A stretch of 64,000 nucleotides of DNA, from the NCBI RefSeq assembly GCF_963662255.1, contig NC_085047.1, positions 51,086,006 to 51,150,005 of the forward strand. Reading direction: 5' to 3'. Shown here piece after piece: positions 24,906 to 36,300 of this stretch. How positions within the stretch are numbered: the stretch's first letter is position 1; each line of letters begins with the position of its first letter. The stretch comes from Cinclus cinclus. Lineage: Eukaryota > Chordata > Aves > Passeriformes > Cinclidae. The notes under the pieces are model-generated. The model had not been told where the DNA came from. It was given only the letters and a program-made list of their open reading frames with translations, and ran no database searches. Both the position numbers and the translations under genes were made by a program.

Positions 24906-27528
24906 AGGAGTCAACTGAACCCTCCTTCTGTGACAAGTGAGGGCCCATCCCCTGCTCTAGGTGTATCACCTGGGGTTCACAGACACAGGAGGGACACAGA
25001 AGGAGCAATGCCTCAATGCTATGCTCTGCTGTGCTGGAAAAGAAGATGCAGAGGTTCTTTTTGGAACTGAAGTTTAGGTACAGAAATGGTGGCCCCAAGG
25101 ACACAGGCAGCAGAAAGTAGGTGCTGTCTCCAAGTATTTCCCTGAAACTAAGCCAGTTGAGACAATTTTGTGACTTTTCAATGGCACATCAGTGCTCATG
25201 GCTGGTAAAGGACTGCCTTTTGCAGTTTTTGTCCCTGCTCAAAGCCTGTACAACAAGTGCTAAAGCACACAGTGCTCCTATTTCCCACAAAGTCACCTCC
25301 AAATGGAAGAGAAATTTCACACTGGATGGGGTAAGTTCAGCATCCCATCTTCCAACCCCTTTTGAAGGATTGCTGATTCCCAGGCTCCTTCTGCCTAAAC
25401 TGTTTGTTGCACTGGCAGATTTCAAGAACTGAGGCAGGCTACTTAATAATTTCACAAGACCTTCCATTCATTTGCAATTCAGTAACTCAATTCCACTTTT
25501 TAAAGACATCTACCACTGGTTTTACCATCTCCACAGAAGTTCCCTCCATCAGTCCTTTCCTTTTGTCAAAAATGTCCACAGATATAAGAGGAAATTTTAC
25601 GTGACACAGAATGATTCTGTTTTACTGAGTCTACTTGCCTTCAAAAGCATTAATAAATCAACAAACCAGAGGTAATTAAGGAACAAAAACAATGCTAAGG
25701 GCTTGATTTAAATACATAAACCCTGGAACATTCAGGACTCAACCTCAGCCCATCCTATCTGTCCCTGTGCAAAATGTTTAAATAGCAAGTGAGCTTATCT
25801 CTTCTAGATGTGTTTGGTGGATAGAAATTGAATTTAATGTAGCTTCCCTGTCTTTTATCTGCTTACATCAGAACCCTATTATTATTTTAACCTTACAATG
25901 ACTTAATTAAAGTAATGTCCTAGCCAAAAAAAATTGCCTGGGTGGCCTGAATATTATACCTCCATATTTTTTTATGAGGTGACCTTTCTGAGTTCAAAAA
26001 ACCATGGTTTTGGGTGGGAGTTTTTTTTTTTTGTGAGGATTATGAGTGCATTACAAGGAAAGCCTACTTGATTTATGCATAATTTTTCACTGAAGGTACA
26101 AAACAAGTAGCCATCAACTTAATGCCACTTAATGCTGAAGGCTTTAAAGGGTCACATAAAGTCATCCTTTTTATGGAACAGCAAACAGTCATGATTCTAG
26201 GTTAGGGTCACAAATGAGTAAGTAAATCACTTATGCATTGCATTCAGTTGGCCCCCACTCTGAACTTATCTAGTACATAACAGCTTGGCTGTTGCCGTAT
26301 GTCTTGTGCAGACATTCAGTGGGTGGTTTCATAATGTTCCATGGCCTACAGAGCTCCTTTTTTTTTTGTTTAATCTAATTTACTGTTTTTATCAATATCT
26401 GATAAGAAAACAAGAGGCAGCTGTAGCTCTACCGCCTGCCCCATGCTTGTCACGTGCTATATTACAAAGTACAAGTAGACAAAATTTGTTTAAAAATGGG
26501 ACAATATGCAACATGTCCAAAATATGGTCTGAGATATTTTATTTGTAAGAACTTGCACACTCAGGAGAGCACTTTTGTGGTGGCCACATGAAAAACAGTT
26601 CCACGTAATGAAGAGATTTAAGAGTTGACTAATAAAAATCTAGGGACTGCATGGGCAGCAGACTAAATGGCTGGAGCCTGACCACACCACCCTACTAATC
26701 CTTACGGAAGAGAAATGATCAGAAGCTAAAACTCCTCAAACATGCTCCAAATTACTTGGAAAATGTCTCATTGGATGGAAAACCAAACTAGCATCAGCTT
26801 AGAACACTCTTTTCCCCTCTTGCCCAAATTCGAGATTAAAGGGAGACACTGGACTTACAGCGGATCTGTTCACCAGCACTCTCTCTCAAGGAAGAGAGAC
26901 CCCACCAAGAAGCCCATGGTAAAGACAGATCTAAAAAAGTAACTGGGGCACTAAATTAGTTCTGGATCATCAGGCAGCTCAGTGGCATACCCAAGGAAGG
27001 TAATTGATACCTTCCCCTGGAACCCATGGCACTACCCACTGTCCTCTTGAGTTAGATATACCTAAAAGCAGGAAAGGCTCAAACTAAGCTAATGAAGAAC
27101 AAAAGTACCTATGCCTCTGTGAGCGTGCCTACAAGGAACTGTTCTGTGGGAGGATAAGCAAAACATGTAGTGTCTGAAAAGGAAACGAAGGAAATTAAGA
27201 AAATAAAAAAGGTTACAATTACTCTAAATTCCTGTAAACTTACAAATCCAAATCAGAGGTCAACATATGAGTTAAAAAAAATGTCTGATAGCCATAGGAA
27301 CACCCCCAAAACACAGAGAATGAGTGCACATTAACATGATATCAGGAGCAGTGAGACTGAAGAACCTGAGTGGGCTGAATGTGCATGTCAGGATGCTGTA
27401 CAGAAGAGAGGTGATGCTGAGTTTATTCTTGGGATACTGTTCAAGCACAGTGCTTAACTGCTTCTACTGCTCTGATAAAAATACTTGATAAATATAGGAG
27501 ACTTCCTCAGTTAAGGTACATTACAAGA
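24906..27528. other. unique non-coding DNA
   Basis: Directly downstream of the CR1 end lies a moderately GC-rich segment (about 24906-25400) with short overlapping open frames on both strands, none recognised. The rest is AT-rich. A T-run near 26022 and the second copy of a 22-base motif (27290-27311) are the only other items. Confidence 0.5.
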
Positions 27529-27545
27529 TTTTCTTTCTTTTCTTT

Positions 27546-27612
<67 letters not shown>

Positions 27613-27789
27613 CTCTTTCTTTCTTTCTTTCTTTCTTTCTCTTTCTTTTTCTTCCTTTCTTTTTCTTCCTTCCTTCCTTCCTTCCTTCCTTCCTTCCTTC
27701 CTTCCTTCCTTCCTTCCTTCCTTCCTTCCTTCCTTCCTTCCTTCCTTCCTTCCTTCCTTCCTTCCTTCCTTCCCTCTCTTTCTCTCTCT
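27529..27789 (+). repeat. 261-nt uninterrupted pyrimidine tract, (TTTC)n then (TTCC)n
   Basis: Every base from 27529 to 27789 on the plus strand is C or T. The first half is built mainly on TTTC units with a few CTCT and TTTTC variants. From about 27650 it changes to CTTCC and then a regular TTCC array, ending in CTCTCT. Read on the minus strand it gives an artificial Glu/Lys/Arg/Gly-rich open frame of about 95 codons, which is not a gene. Mirror-repeat polypurine-polypyrimidine DNA of this length can adopt triplex (H-DNA) structure and is usually hypervariable in length. Confidence 0.98.
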
Positions 27790-28022
27790 GTCAATGAAAA
27801 ATGTCTTGACTGTACGAAGTGGTTATGTCTGGGAAACTGAATGTGATGAGGGACACAAAATAATTTTCCCTTTCCCCAGTTTTGTTACGTAATTCTGCAT
27901 TGGACTTGGCATTGTAATCATTAGTAGAGGACCCGGTGAAGAGCCTAAAGGGCACCAAATGAAGTAGTATTGTCAACTGAAAAATCCATTTTCCTTTCCA
28001 TTTTTGTTAATACAGTAGCAGT
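27790..28022. other. unique DNA between pyrimidine tract and palindrome
   Basis: About 230 bp of unremarkable sequence. Confidence 0.5.
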
Positions 28023-28048
28023 GTCAGTAAGTAGCACTACTTACTGAC
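28023..28048. repeat. 26-bp near-perfect palindrome
   Basis: Arms 'gtcagtaagtag' (28023-28034) and 'ctacttactgac' (28037-28048) are exact reverse complements with only 'ca' between them. It can fold into a tight hairpin or cruciform. No transcription-factor or terminator assignment is justified. Confidence 0.9.
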
Positions 28049-30111
28049 TAGAAAACATATACCCCACCCTTTTGTTTCATCACATGAAAATCTTGGCACT
28101 CATTCCCTGCAACATGAAAGCAAATGCCTGTAGACATGCCTGGTATATAACAAGTGCCTGTCATGCTGTGATGTGAGCCGAATTGATTTGAAGGCAAACA
28201 CCTTGACAGACAGGCCGTTAGAACACAAACAAAAACAACAGAGAGATAGATTAATAACACTGATGTACATGCAGCATATCCCTGTTGTTTCTAATGTGCT
28301 TGGAAAGCTTTTTATTCTGTATAAATAAAAAATGACAGGAATTGTGGCTATTTTAGCAATAAATGTCAGAAAAAACAGTATCGTCACCCTAGCATACAAA
28401 TCTTATGTGCTAAAGAGGGACAAGCTATTTCTGCAAGCCTCACTGAAAACAGACTTTCCCCCTGGACCTTCCAAAGTCTTTCCTCCCTCTTCAGTAACAG
28501 CACCCACCATCAGCCAAGCTTTTGGCAGATTAAAGAGACCTGTACCCACTTCTGTCTTTCACCCTTCAAACTTCTGCAAATCATAATTTCCAAAATGTGC
28601 CTGGCATTAGTGGAAGCACAACTTGCAACTCTCAGCTTCCTGAGACCCAGAAAAAAGCAGCGAACCTCTGTCTCTGGCAGTAGCAAATGCAGCAGCAAGA
28701 CATGTCCAGCATGGTCCCTTCAAAAGGTGCTAATAACCCAACCAGAACTGGATGTCAGGATAATGCAAAGAATCCACTTTTTGCCCCAGTTGTCCCTGCC
28801 ATCAGTCACTGTGACCCTTCCTCCTAAGTAAATGAAATCAATCAGCAGGGATTTCTGTAAAATACATAAAACAGTCATCTTCCAGACTCTACCAGAAGAT
28901 AAATGGTTCCAGACATTGGACTGCAGCCATTTTCCCACACATGCTACAGTGTTTTGTCATCCATATTGGGCCATAATAGTGAGTATGTTTCACTTTTTTT
29001 TTTTTTCTCAGTCAGCAGCCAATGCTTCTGCTTCTAACTCGTACACTAAAACCACAGCAACAAGAGTAATTTTTTCTGTACAATTTGTAAAAGAACAGAT
29101 TCACTCTCGATCAGACAGTTTGGGGTCTTGTACAGAACTTTGACACTTTTCTGCTACAGATAATATCATCTTATCACTCCCAGCTGGAGCTCCACAAACC
29201 TTTTTAGGATTAAAGCATATCACCCCAAATACAAGCCACTGAAGTGAAATGAGCATGAAATTATGAGCAATGCAAACCTTATCTGAGAGCCTGCTAACAA
29301 GAAATAATAGGATTGCTTAGAATATCTCATGCTGGCTTTTGTGCGAGTTTCAAAGAAGGATACAAGTATATGACAAAAGATGCATCACATTGCAAGTTTT
29401 CAATTAATTTTAACGTATTTTCAAGCAAGTCCTTAATAATCTGTTAACATAAAATGCACTTTGGAAAGAACCATGGGGCTTTTTCATTATTAAGAAATGT
29501 GCAACCAAATTCTATCCTTAATTAAATCAGGAGTAATTTTATTAAGTACAGTAGACTTAAACCTGACTTACATCAGTGTAACTGAGGGTAGGATTTAGCC
29601 CCGGGGTGTTTATACACTGTAGTTCCAGTTAGTTTAGATCTATTTGGGTGGGAACTCCTTTCCCCTTTCCAGAAAAAATATTCTTGCCTACCCTTTTTCA
29701 CCTCACAGCTGGGGCCAAAACAGCCTTTTCTTCTAAGATATTTTTCTGAAAGGTTATGAACAAATCTTATCCTCGACAGGAGATGACCTTATTAAACAAA
29801 AAACACCCTCTGAAGTAAGGGACACCAGCAATTTTAAAGTTTGTTTACAAGTTTTTAAACAAGCCACCTCAAATAGATAAGCTTATTTACATCTTACAAA
29901 TAAATAAAAACTTTAAGTAAAAGCTACTTTATACAGGAGCTACTTATGTCTGTTCTCAAAGCTGAAAAGCCCTTTCAAACTGTTTTAGCTGCTGTATTAA
30001 GCATCCCTGTTCCAGTATAGAAACTTACTGTCCACAGATATCCTTGGGCTCCACTGCACCTCTGCACCAAAATCACTCTCTTCTTTACTTCATTTTCTGC
30101 TCTCTTGAAAT
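28049..30111. other. unique non-coding DNA
   Basis: No gene or interspersed repeat recognised. A T13-class run lies near 28995. Overlapping short open frames on both strands at 28332-29143 resemble nothing known. Confidence 0.5.
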
Positions 30112-30345
30112 CGGATTCCCAGTTCCTGACAGATGGCTCCTCTGTCACCGCGCTCTGCTTCCGCCTCCTTATCGCTGCCAGCTAATACTTCCACAATGCT
30201 TAGCTGTTGTCTGCGGAGCTGTGCTCTACATCATTTCTACTCTGATCAATGCTCCGCTTGGTTTTAGGTTGGTTTCTAGTCCCGCCTCCTGCTCTTGAAG
30301 AAACGAAAACTCACAGCTGGATTTTCTATAAATCATCCGTTTTAA
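30112..30345. other. local GC/CpG-enriched patch
   Basis: By eye I count about ten CpG dinucleotides here, against very few in the flanking kilobases. The patch contains the word 'ccgcctcct' twice (about 30161 and 30282) and 'caccgcgctc'. The 'cccgcctcc' word resembles a GC-box type site. I see no TATA box, exon or repeat family, so this is a possible regulatory patch or a chance GC-rich spot. Confidence 0.25.
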
Positions 30346-33300
30346 GAGTGGCTGAGCAAGTATGGCAAATACTACAACTAAGACCTGCTGCTCTATTTGA
30401 AACTTCAAAAACAATTCCTCATCTTAATGATGTACACATGAAAGTTAATCATGTACTAAAATCACTAATACTGAAAAATAGTGGCCAGATAATTGTGACC
30501 TTCAGGGCATAGATGCTGATTAATGTAATACAAAACGCCTCTCTGTTCTGGGGGTGGGGGGATATAGTAAAACCTAGTGCCTCGATGAACGGCTTTATAT
30601 AGTGCTGTGCTCTGAACAGGAGCTTGTCATTCTTACAAAGACAAATTTACATTTGCAATACAGAGCTTTCTGACAGACTAGTCCAGTGTACTTACTGTTT
30701 AGGCTAGCAGCCCTAAGCTTGAAAAGAGACTTTACCATCACAGCAGCTCTTCTGAAGTGTGGGCAGGAAATACTTTTATTTTCTGCACAGCACTAAGTGC
30801 ACTACACAGCACTGAGCTCATTACCATGTTTAACAAAGCGTGGAGTATAAAAGCAAGGTGTTACCATAAAACCAGCACTATGAACTTTGTTCCCATGCAA
30901 ACAGCAAAACAGAGCTGAGTTTTTGTAAACTGATAATTGTTCTAATCCTCCACCCTCCAGAGCTTCTTAAGAAACTGTGCTGTAGAAATGAAAAATGACT
31001 GGGCAGATCTGGATACAGTCTGAATGGGCTGAGAAATCCTGATGTTTTCTCTAGGGATTTTCTATGGTGAGAGCTGCATCCCAGGTAAAGTGTTGCCAGG
31101 GCTAAAACCAACTCCTTCCTTACTAACAGCTGCCTGTGTCCTGGTGGTCCATGAGTTCCCCTGACTGCTGCCCATACTGAAGAGTAGCTGAGCTGGTGCT
31201 GTAGTCTTGATGAAGAACTCCTCGGGTTTCTGATCAGGGAAGTGTGCAAGAGCAGCATGTGTCAACAACAGCGTCTCTTCCCTAAACGTACCACTCAATT
31301 CCCAGCAAGCTGGGACCTGTGGGCTTCTCTGGCCAGCTGCTGGAGCTGGATTATTGCATCACTAGTCTTCCTTGAGTGCATCTCATCCTTGAGTCTTGTT
31401 TACCCCACTCTACCATGTTCCAAAAATGCAGTGGAAAAACACCAAAAAAAAAAAAAAGAACTTTTGTCTATTTATTCTGACTCTCTAAAACCACTTCATT
31501 ACATGCCCCACAGTTCTCCCAAGTTCAGTTTTTTCCACATGATAGATGACTTTGTGGGCTTCTGTCAGATCCAATTTGAGTGTCTTTCTTCCCTAAGCTG
31601 AAGAATCTCCTCTGTTTCATTCTGGGATTGGTCAGACTTTCTGCTCATCACTGTAGGTACTGCTGCTCCTATAAGCACTGCATCTAGCCCTGTAGTTCAC
31701 CTGACAGAAGCTGATGACATGGCACCTGAGCTCAAGCCTTGCTCCCAGTCCATGACTGGTATTGTTGAAAATATTCTCACTTTCTTTGCTTTCAGTTCTG
31801 CACACAGTGAGTGAGGACACTCAGTTGTTACCTTGTGATCTCCACCACCATGGCATGAGTGACCTACACACAAGAATTTCAGAAAAACCACACCAGACTA
31901 ATTTCCAAATGCCTACTAGCCTGGCAGCCCAGGAGAAAGTACTGTGGATTAAGTAGCCAGGAATGCTCTGAGCCAAGGACAACACCACCCTGATGCAGCT
32001 ACTACTCTCTTAACCAGCAGCCATAAGACACAGGTCCTGGGCCCCTGTCCAAGCTGTGACTCAGATCTGAAGCGCTGCAACGACAGTGCTCTCCTGTGGA
32101 TGCACTGGTTGATCAGTGCCAGTAATTTGATGATGGAGAGTGAAATGAGCGTGGGCAGAGCACTATCCCTGCACCCAATCCAAATATGCAATGGTAAATG
32201 TAGCAAAACTTCTTTCCAGGTGTTGTTGTACACTCAGTACTTATCAGCTGTCAGAAAAACACCACATAACCGATTAAAATTACTTGTTTGACCTTTAAAG
32301 TGTACTTGAAAATCCATAAATGAGACCCATCAATAGTACATATCCACTTCAATAATAACAGAATTTTGAATCTCTAGCAAAGGTTTCCAAAGAGATTAAA
32401 TACTCAATACTATGGTGTGACATGCACTATATGGATGGAGATCTCCCAAGGACTTTTATGGAGCATTTTGTTTAATGTCTGGAGTAATGTTTATGGTACA
32501 GAGGTCAAGATTTGCTCTTTCTCTGCTCTGAGATTGCTGACCATCACCTGAGTAACAAGTTTGCTGCAGGTGGAAATAAATATATTTATGCTACATCATC
32601 CTCTATGTGCTTCAGTTCCAGAAAGTGCACTGAGTTATTTGGGGATGAAAGGGAAGATCTGCTGCTACCACTAGTGAGTGTTCAGTTCATTGGCTCAAAC
32701 TAGAGTAAATCCCCAATAAGGCAGTAAAATGTGGTAGCACAGATGATAGTTTATCAGGACTTTTTCTCTCTGAAAATCTTTTATTGGCCCACACTACTTG
32801 CTGATTGCAAACAGAGCCCTACAGCAGCCCAGTATGGCTGAACCCAAGGCCATGGAATGAGCTCAGGTCCCAGGAAACAATCCCCTGCATTGCTGGTCCC
32901 TGTTTTGTACCACTTCTACCAACTTCTTCCTAAGCAGTGTGAACATGAGTCCGTCTGTGTTCCCTGGCTGTGGGATCCCTCACTCTCCCTTGTTTGGTAG
33001 TGCAGATATTGCCCCAGAGATGAAAGACAGCAGGATAGTTCCTCCTGTCACTTCTGTGCAGCCCCCACTTCCCCCTCACCTGGAGATGGTTGTGAGATTT
33101 GTTGAGACTCAGCTGGCACACCAAACTCACAAATGGTTTCGGCTCCCCATAACTCCATAGGAAATGGGAAGGAGATGGAATAAATGACTTGCCATTTTCC
33201 CCCAGTGACTTGTGACTAGAAGAGCTCAGACCTCTCCATGCAACTGGGATAGCTGTGTCAGCTTGGCCCTGAACTATGGGAATTGTAAATATTTAATATG

Positions 33301-36300
33301 CCAAGTCTTCTACCATGAGGCGGTCTGGGGAAAACTTTTAACAGTTTAAAGGCACTCTGACTGTAGTGTATTTGCCTATAATAGTGGTAAATAGAATTAC
33401 TAATATCCTTGCCTTTTGCATCTTAAAACTCTAAGGTACTTGAGAACACATTATTTCTTCTTACTGTCAGATTTTGCTTTGCTAAGACAGAATGCATGAG
33501 ACACTAGACAGATGTAGGAAAGCCTCAAGTTCTTTGAGAAGAAATAACAGGTATGAGGATGCTGATGGAAAGATGAGCAAGGTGAAGATGCTTATCTATG
33601 ATGATGAGCACTTGTGTCTGCCTACAGACCCTCTGCAACACTGCTCTGCAGCTATCCTTCTCTGATTGTCTGAATACCCATTTTCAACTGAAACTTCTCC
33701 ACAGCTGAGCTACACTTGGGTCGTCCAGCTCAAGTTTGCTTCATTAGTTTCCACCATCCAGCTGAAAGGAACAAGATTGGCCAGGAGACCTTTGGATCCT
33801 GGAGCACAGCCCTGTTTCAGTCTCCTTTTGCTAAAACAAGCCATTTCCCCTCTAACGGCTTTTCCGAATCCCCTGATGCAAGCTGAATGGGGACTGGACC
33901 ACGGGGAATGAGAACAGAGTGCAGCATTGCATTGTGCCCCCCCCCATGCCATGTACTCACTCACCTCTCCCATGGGAGCACACTGCCAGACAGAGTCGAT
34001 GGCCAGGCTGCACTGCCAGCCCACATTTCAGGAGTGACCTGCAATTATTCTCCAGTCTGCAAACGCACTCATGCCTTTGATCTCCTCTGTTGCTCCCAAC
34101 TGCCAGCCTCCCAGATTCTGCCAACATTTCCTGCTGCTATTCCCTAATCACGCTACCATGCCACTGATAACCAGGGTACAACTGCAAACTGAGGTGCCTG
34201 CAGAGGAAGGGCACGTGCAGCCAGTGCCCCACTGCATGGCCCCTTCCTTTCATCCCACTTTCTTATTGCATGTCCTCTGCTAATCCTGCCAGATTCTGGA
34301 GGAGAACTTGAGGCTAAGGTTTTACTTTGTGCTACCAGGAATGGACAAACCCCGCTTTCAGGTTTCCCCAAGAAACACACTCATGTTTTCTCCTAAAGAT
34401 GATGGAATTTGATACGTTATAGAGATGAGGGAACATAAAGTGCTGCATCACTTTCAGCAAGAAGACAAAAGGGAAAGGAAAGATAATACTGGGTTATTAC
34501 TATTTGAAACTGCATCAAAATGGATATTTTGAGGCAAAATAAAAATAAAAAAGCAAATTGAAAACTTCCTATCTAAAACAGAAAACTGTAATAGTAGCAT
34601 GTTGAGTGGGGATTTTCTCCTCGGCAGCTTTCACTCAGTAGATGCTCTTACCACTGACTGCCATTTCCCAAAGAGATCTTGAACTACTTGTCATTCATTT
34701 AGTATTGTGGTTGTTAAATAAAGTAGGGCAGTTATGCTATCTCCACCTGATGAGAAAGCCATACACTTTTGCATTTTAACATCAAACACATTCTTTGAAG
34801 AATCAAAATATGCATTACCTAACTTTTCAGAAAAACCTCTCTCATTTATACTTGGTCCTCATTTAGTCTTTCTTCTGCTGGAAAATCTCTGGATTTAACA
34901 TGGCATATCTCTGTGTCACATGTGTTCCCTTTAGTAGCCAACATAAATGTTTTTCAGCTCTGGACTCTACAGCTCGAGTCTCACTTAGGAAAGCCAAGCA
35001 GCGCCTCTCTGCTTTACTCATCACACAACCAGAGGACTGCCAATCTCCTCCACGGGCAAAGCAGGGGCTCCTAGAGCCCGGCACAACACAATTCCCTTTG
35101 CTTTGATAAGCACCATCCTGATTCCAACACTCTAGAACAACGTTTCCCAGTATTTTTCCCTTCCCAAGGACCAGCAGTGCCAGGCTGCCCGACTCAATGT
35201 CACCTTCCCCTTGCCTCTGTGCCTGCTCCTGCAGGCTGGATCCAGGACAGGGTGGATGTGCACTCCTGTCAAGGGGACACTGTGACAATGCAAAGCAAAG
35301 GTCCTGAAAGTGGCACTTGCCATGCTTCAATGACAGCGAGCCTGTTTAATGTGAGGTTCACTTTGTGGGTGACACAGGCAGAGTATTTTGTTAGTATGTT
35401 AAAATGCTTCAAAGAGTTCAGAAATAAAAATTCTTGGAATTGTTGCATGAATCAAAGCTTTAAGAAGTTTATATTAAAATATGAATCACTGGCTTCCTTC
35501 AAGGGAGGAAAAAAATTCTTGTTTTCAGCAGAAAGTTAATTTGGTGTCCTGAAAATCAGTAATTAAAAACACCATTAGTAGGCAATAATCATCTGCAGTG
35601 CTAGTTTCCTTCTGTACATAAAAGGCTTTAAAAGGATAGAGTAAGAGAGAAAAGTTCAGCATCAGCATTTGCCTCAAGACCCAATGCACCCCGGGGCTGG
35701 CCCAGCATCCCTCGTTCAGGGAAATGAGAGCTAGAAAAGATATTTTTGTTGCTGTGAATAAAGTTGGATTTCTGAAGCTATATGCTTGCACCATCTAAAA
35801 TTAACTTTTTCACAGACCAACCTGAAATGTCATCCCGAGGGACAGCACCACCATCGCTACCATCCCCCATGCACATGTCAGAGAGAAGTGCCACCACCCT
35901 GGGCAGAAAATGCAGCCACTCTTTGCTGTGTAACAACACAAAGCTAGAAGCAAAGAATATGGTTTCCAAATTAAACAGCGGGAGTAATTTCTGCCAACAG
36001 GATGTAATTACTCGTCTTGTAAAAGGGCTGTGGAACACTTAATGGTTTCAAGCACTAATACATATGGAAACAGAGTGTTCCACAAATACCCAGCCAAGTG
36101 CTAGAGCACCCCTGGCTTGGGGAGCAGTAAAAGGCCGAGAACACATCCTGTACTGCCTAAGACTTCGAGGGCCTCCTTCCAAATGCTGCTCAAGTGGGAC
36201 TGCTGAAGTTTCTGTAACAGGTATGGTCACTGCCCAGGGTGAAATTTCTTGTCTCTCACAGCAGCTGCAGCTAAAACAGCTGACTGTGTCACAGCACTAA

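Noticed and set aside
27507..27794. Glu/Lys/Arg/Gly repeat 'protein' on the minus strand
   Set aside because: It is simply the translation of the TTTC/TTCC microsatellite.
34863..35330. 155-codon minus frame
   Set aside because: No family resemblance and overlapped by plus-strand frames. No splice or promoter context.
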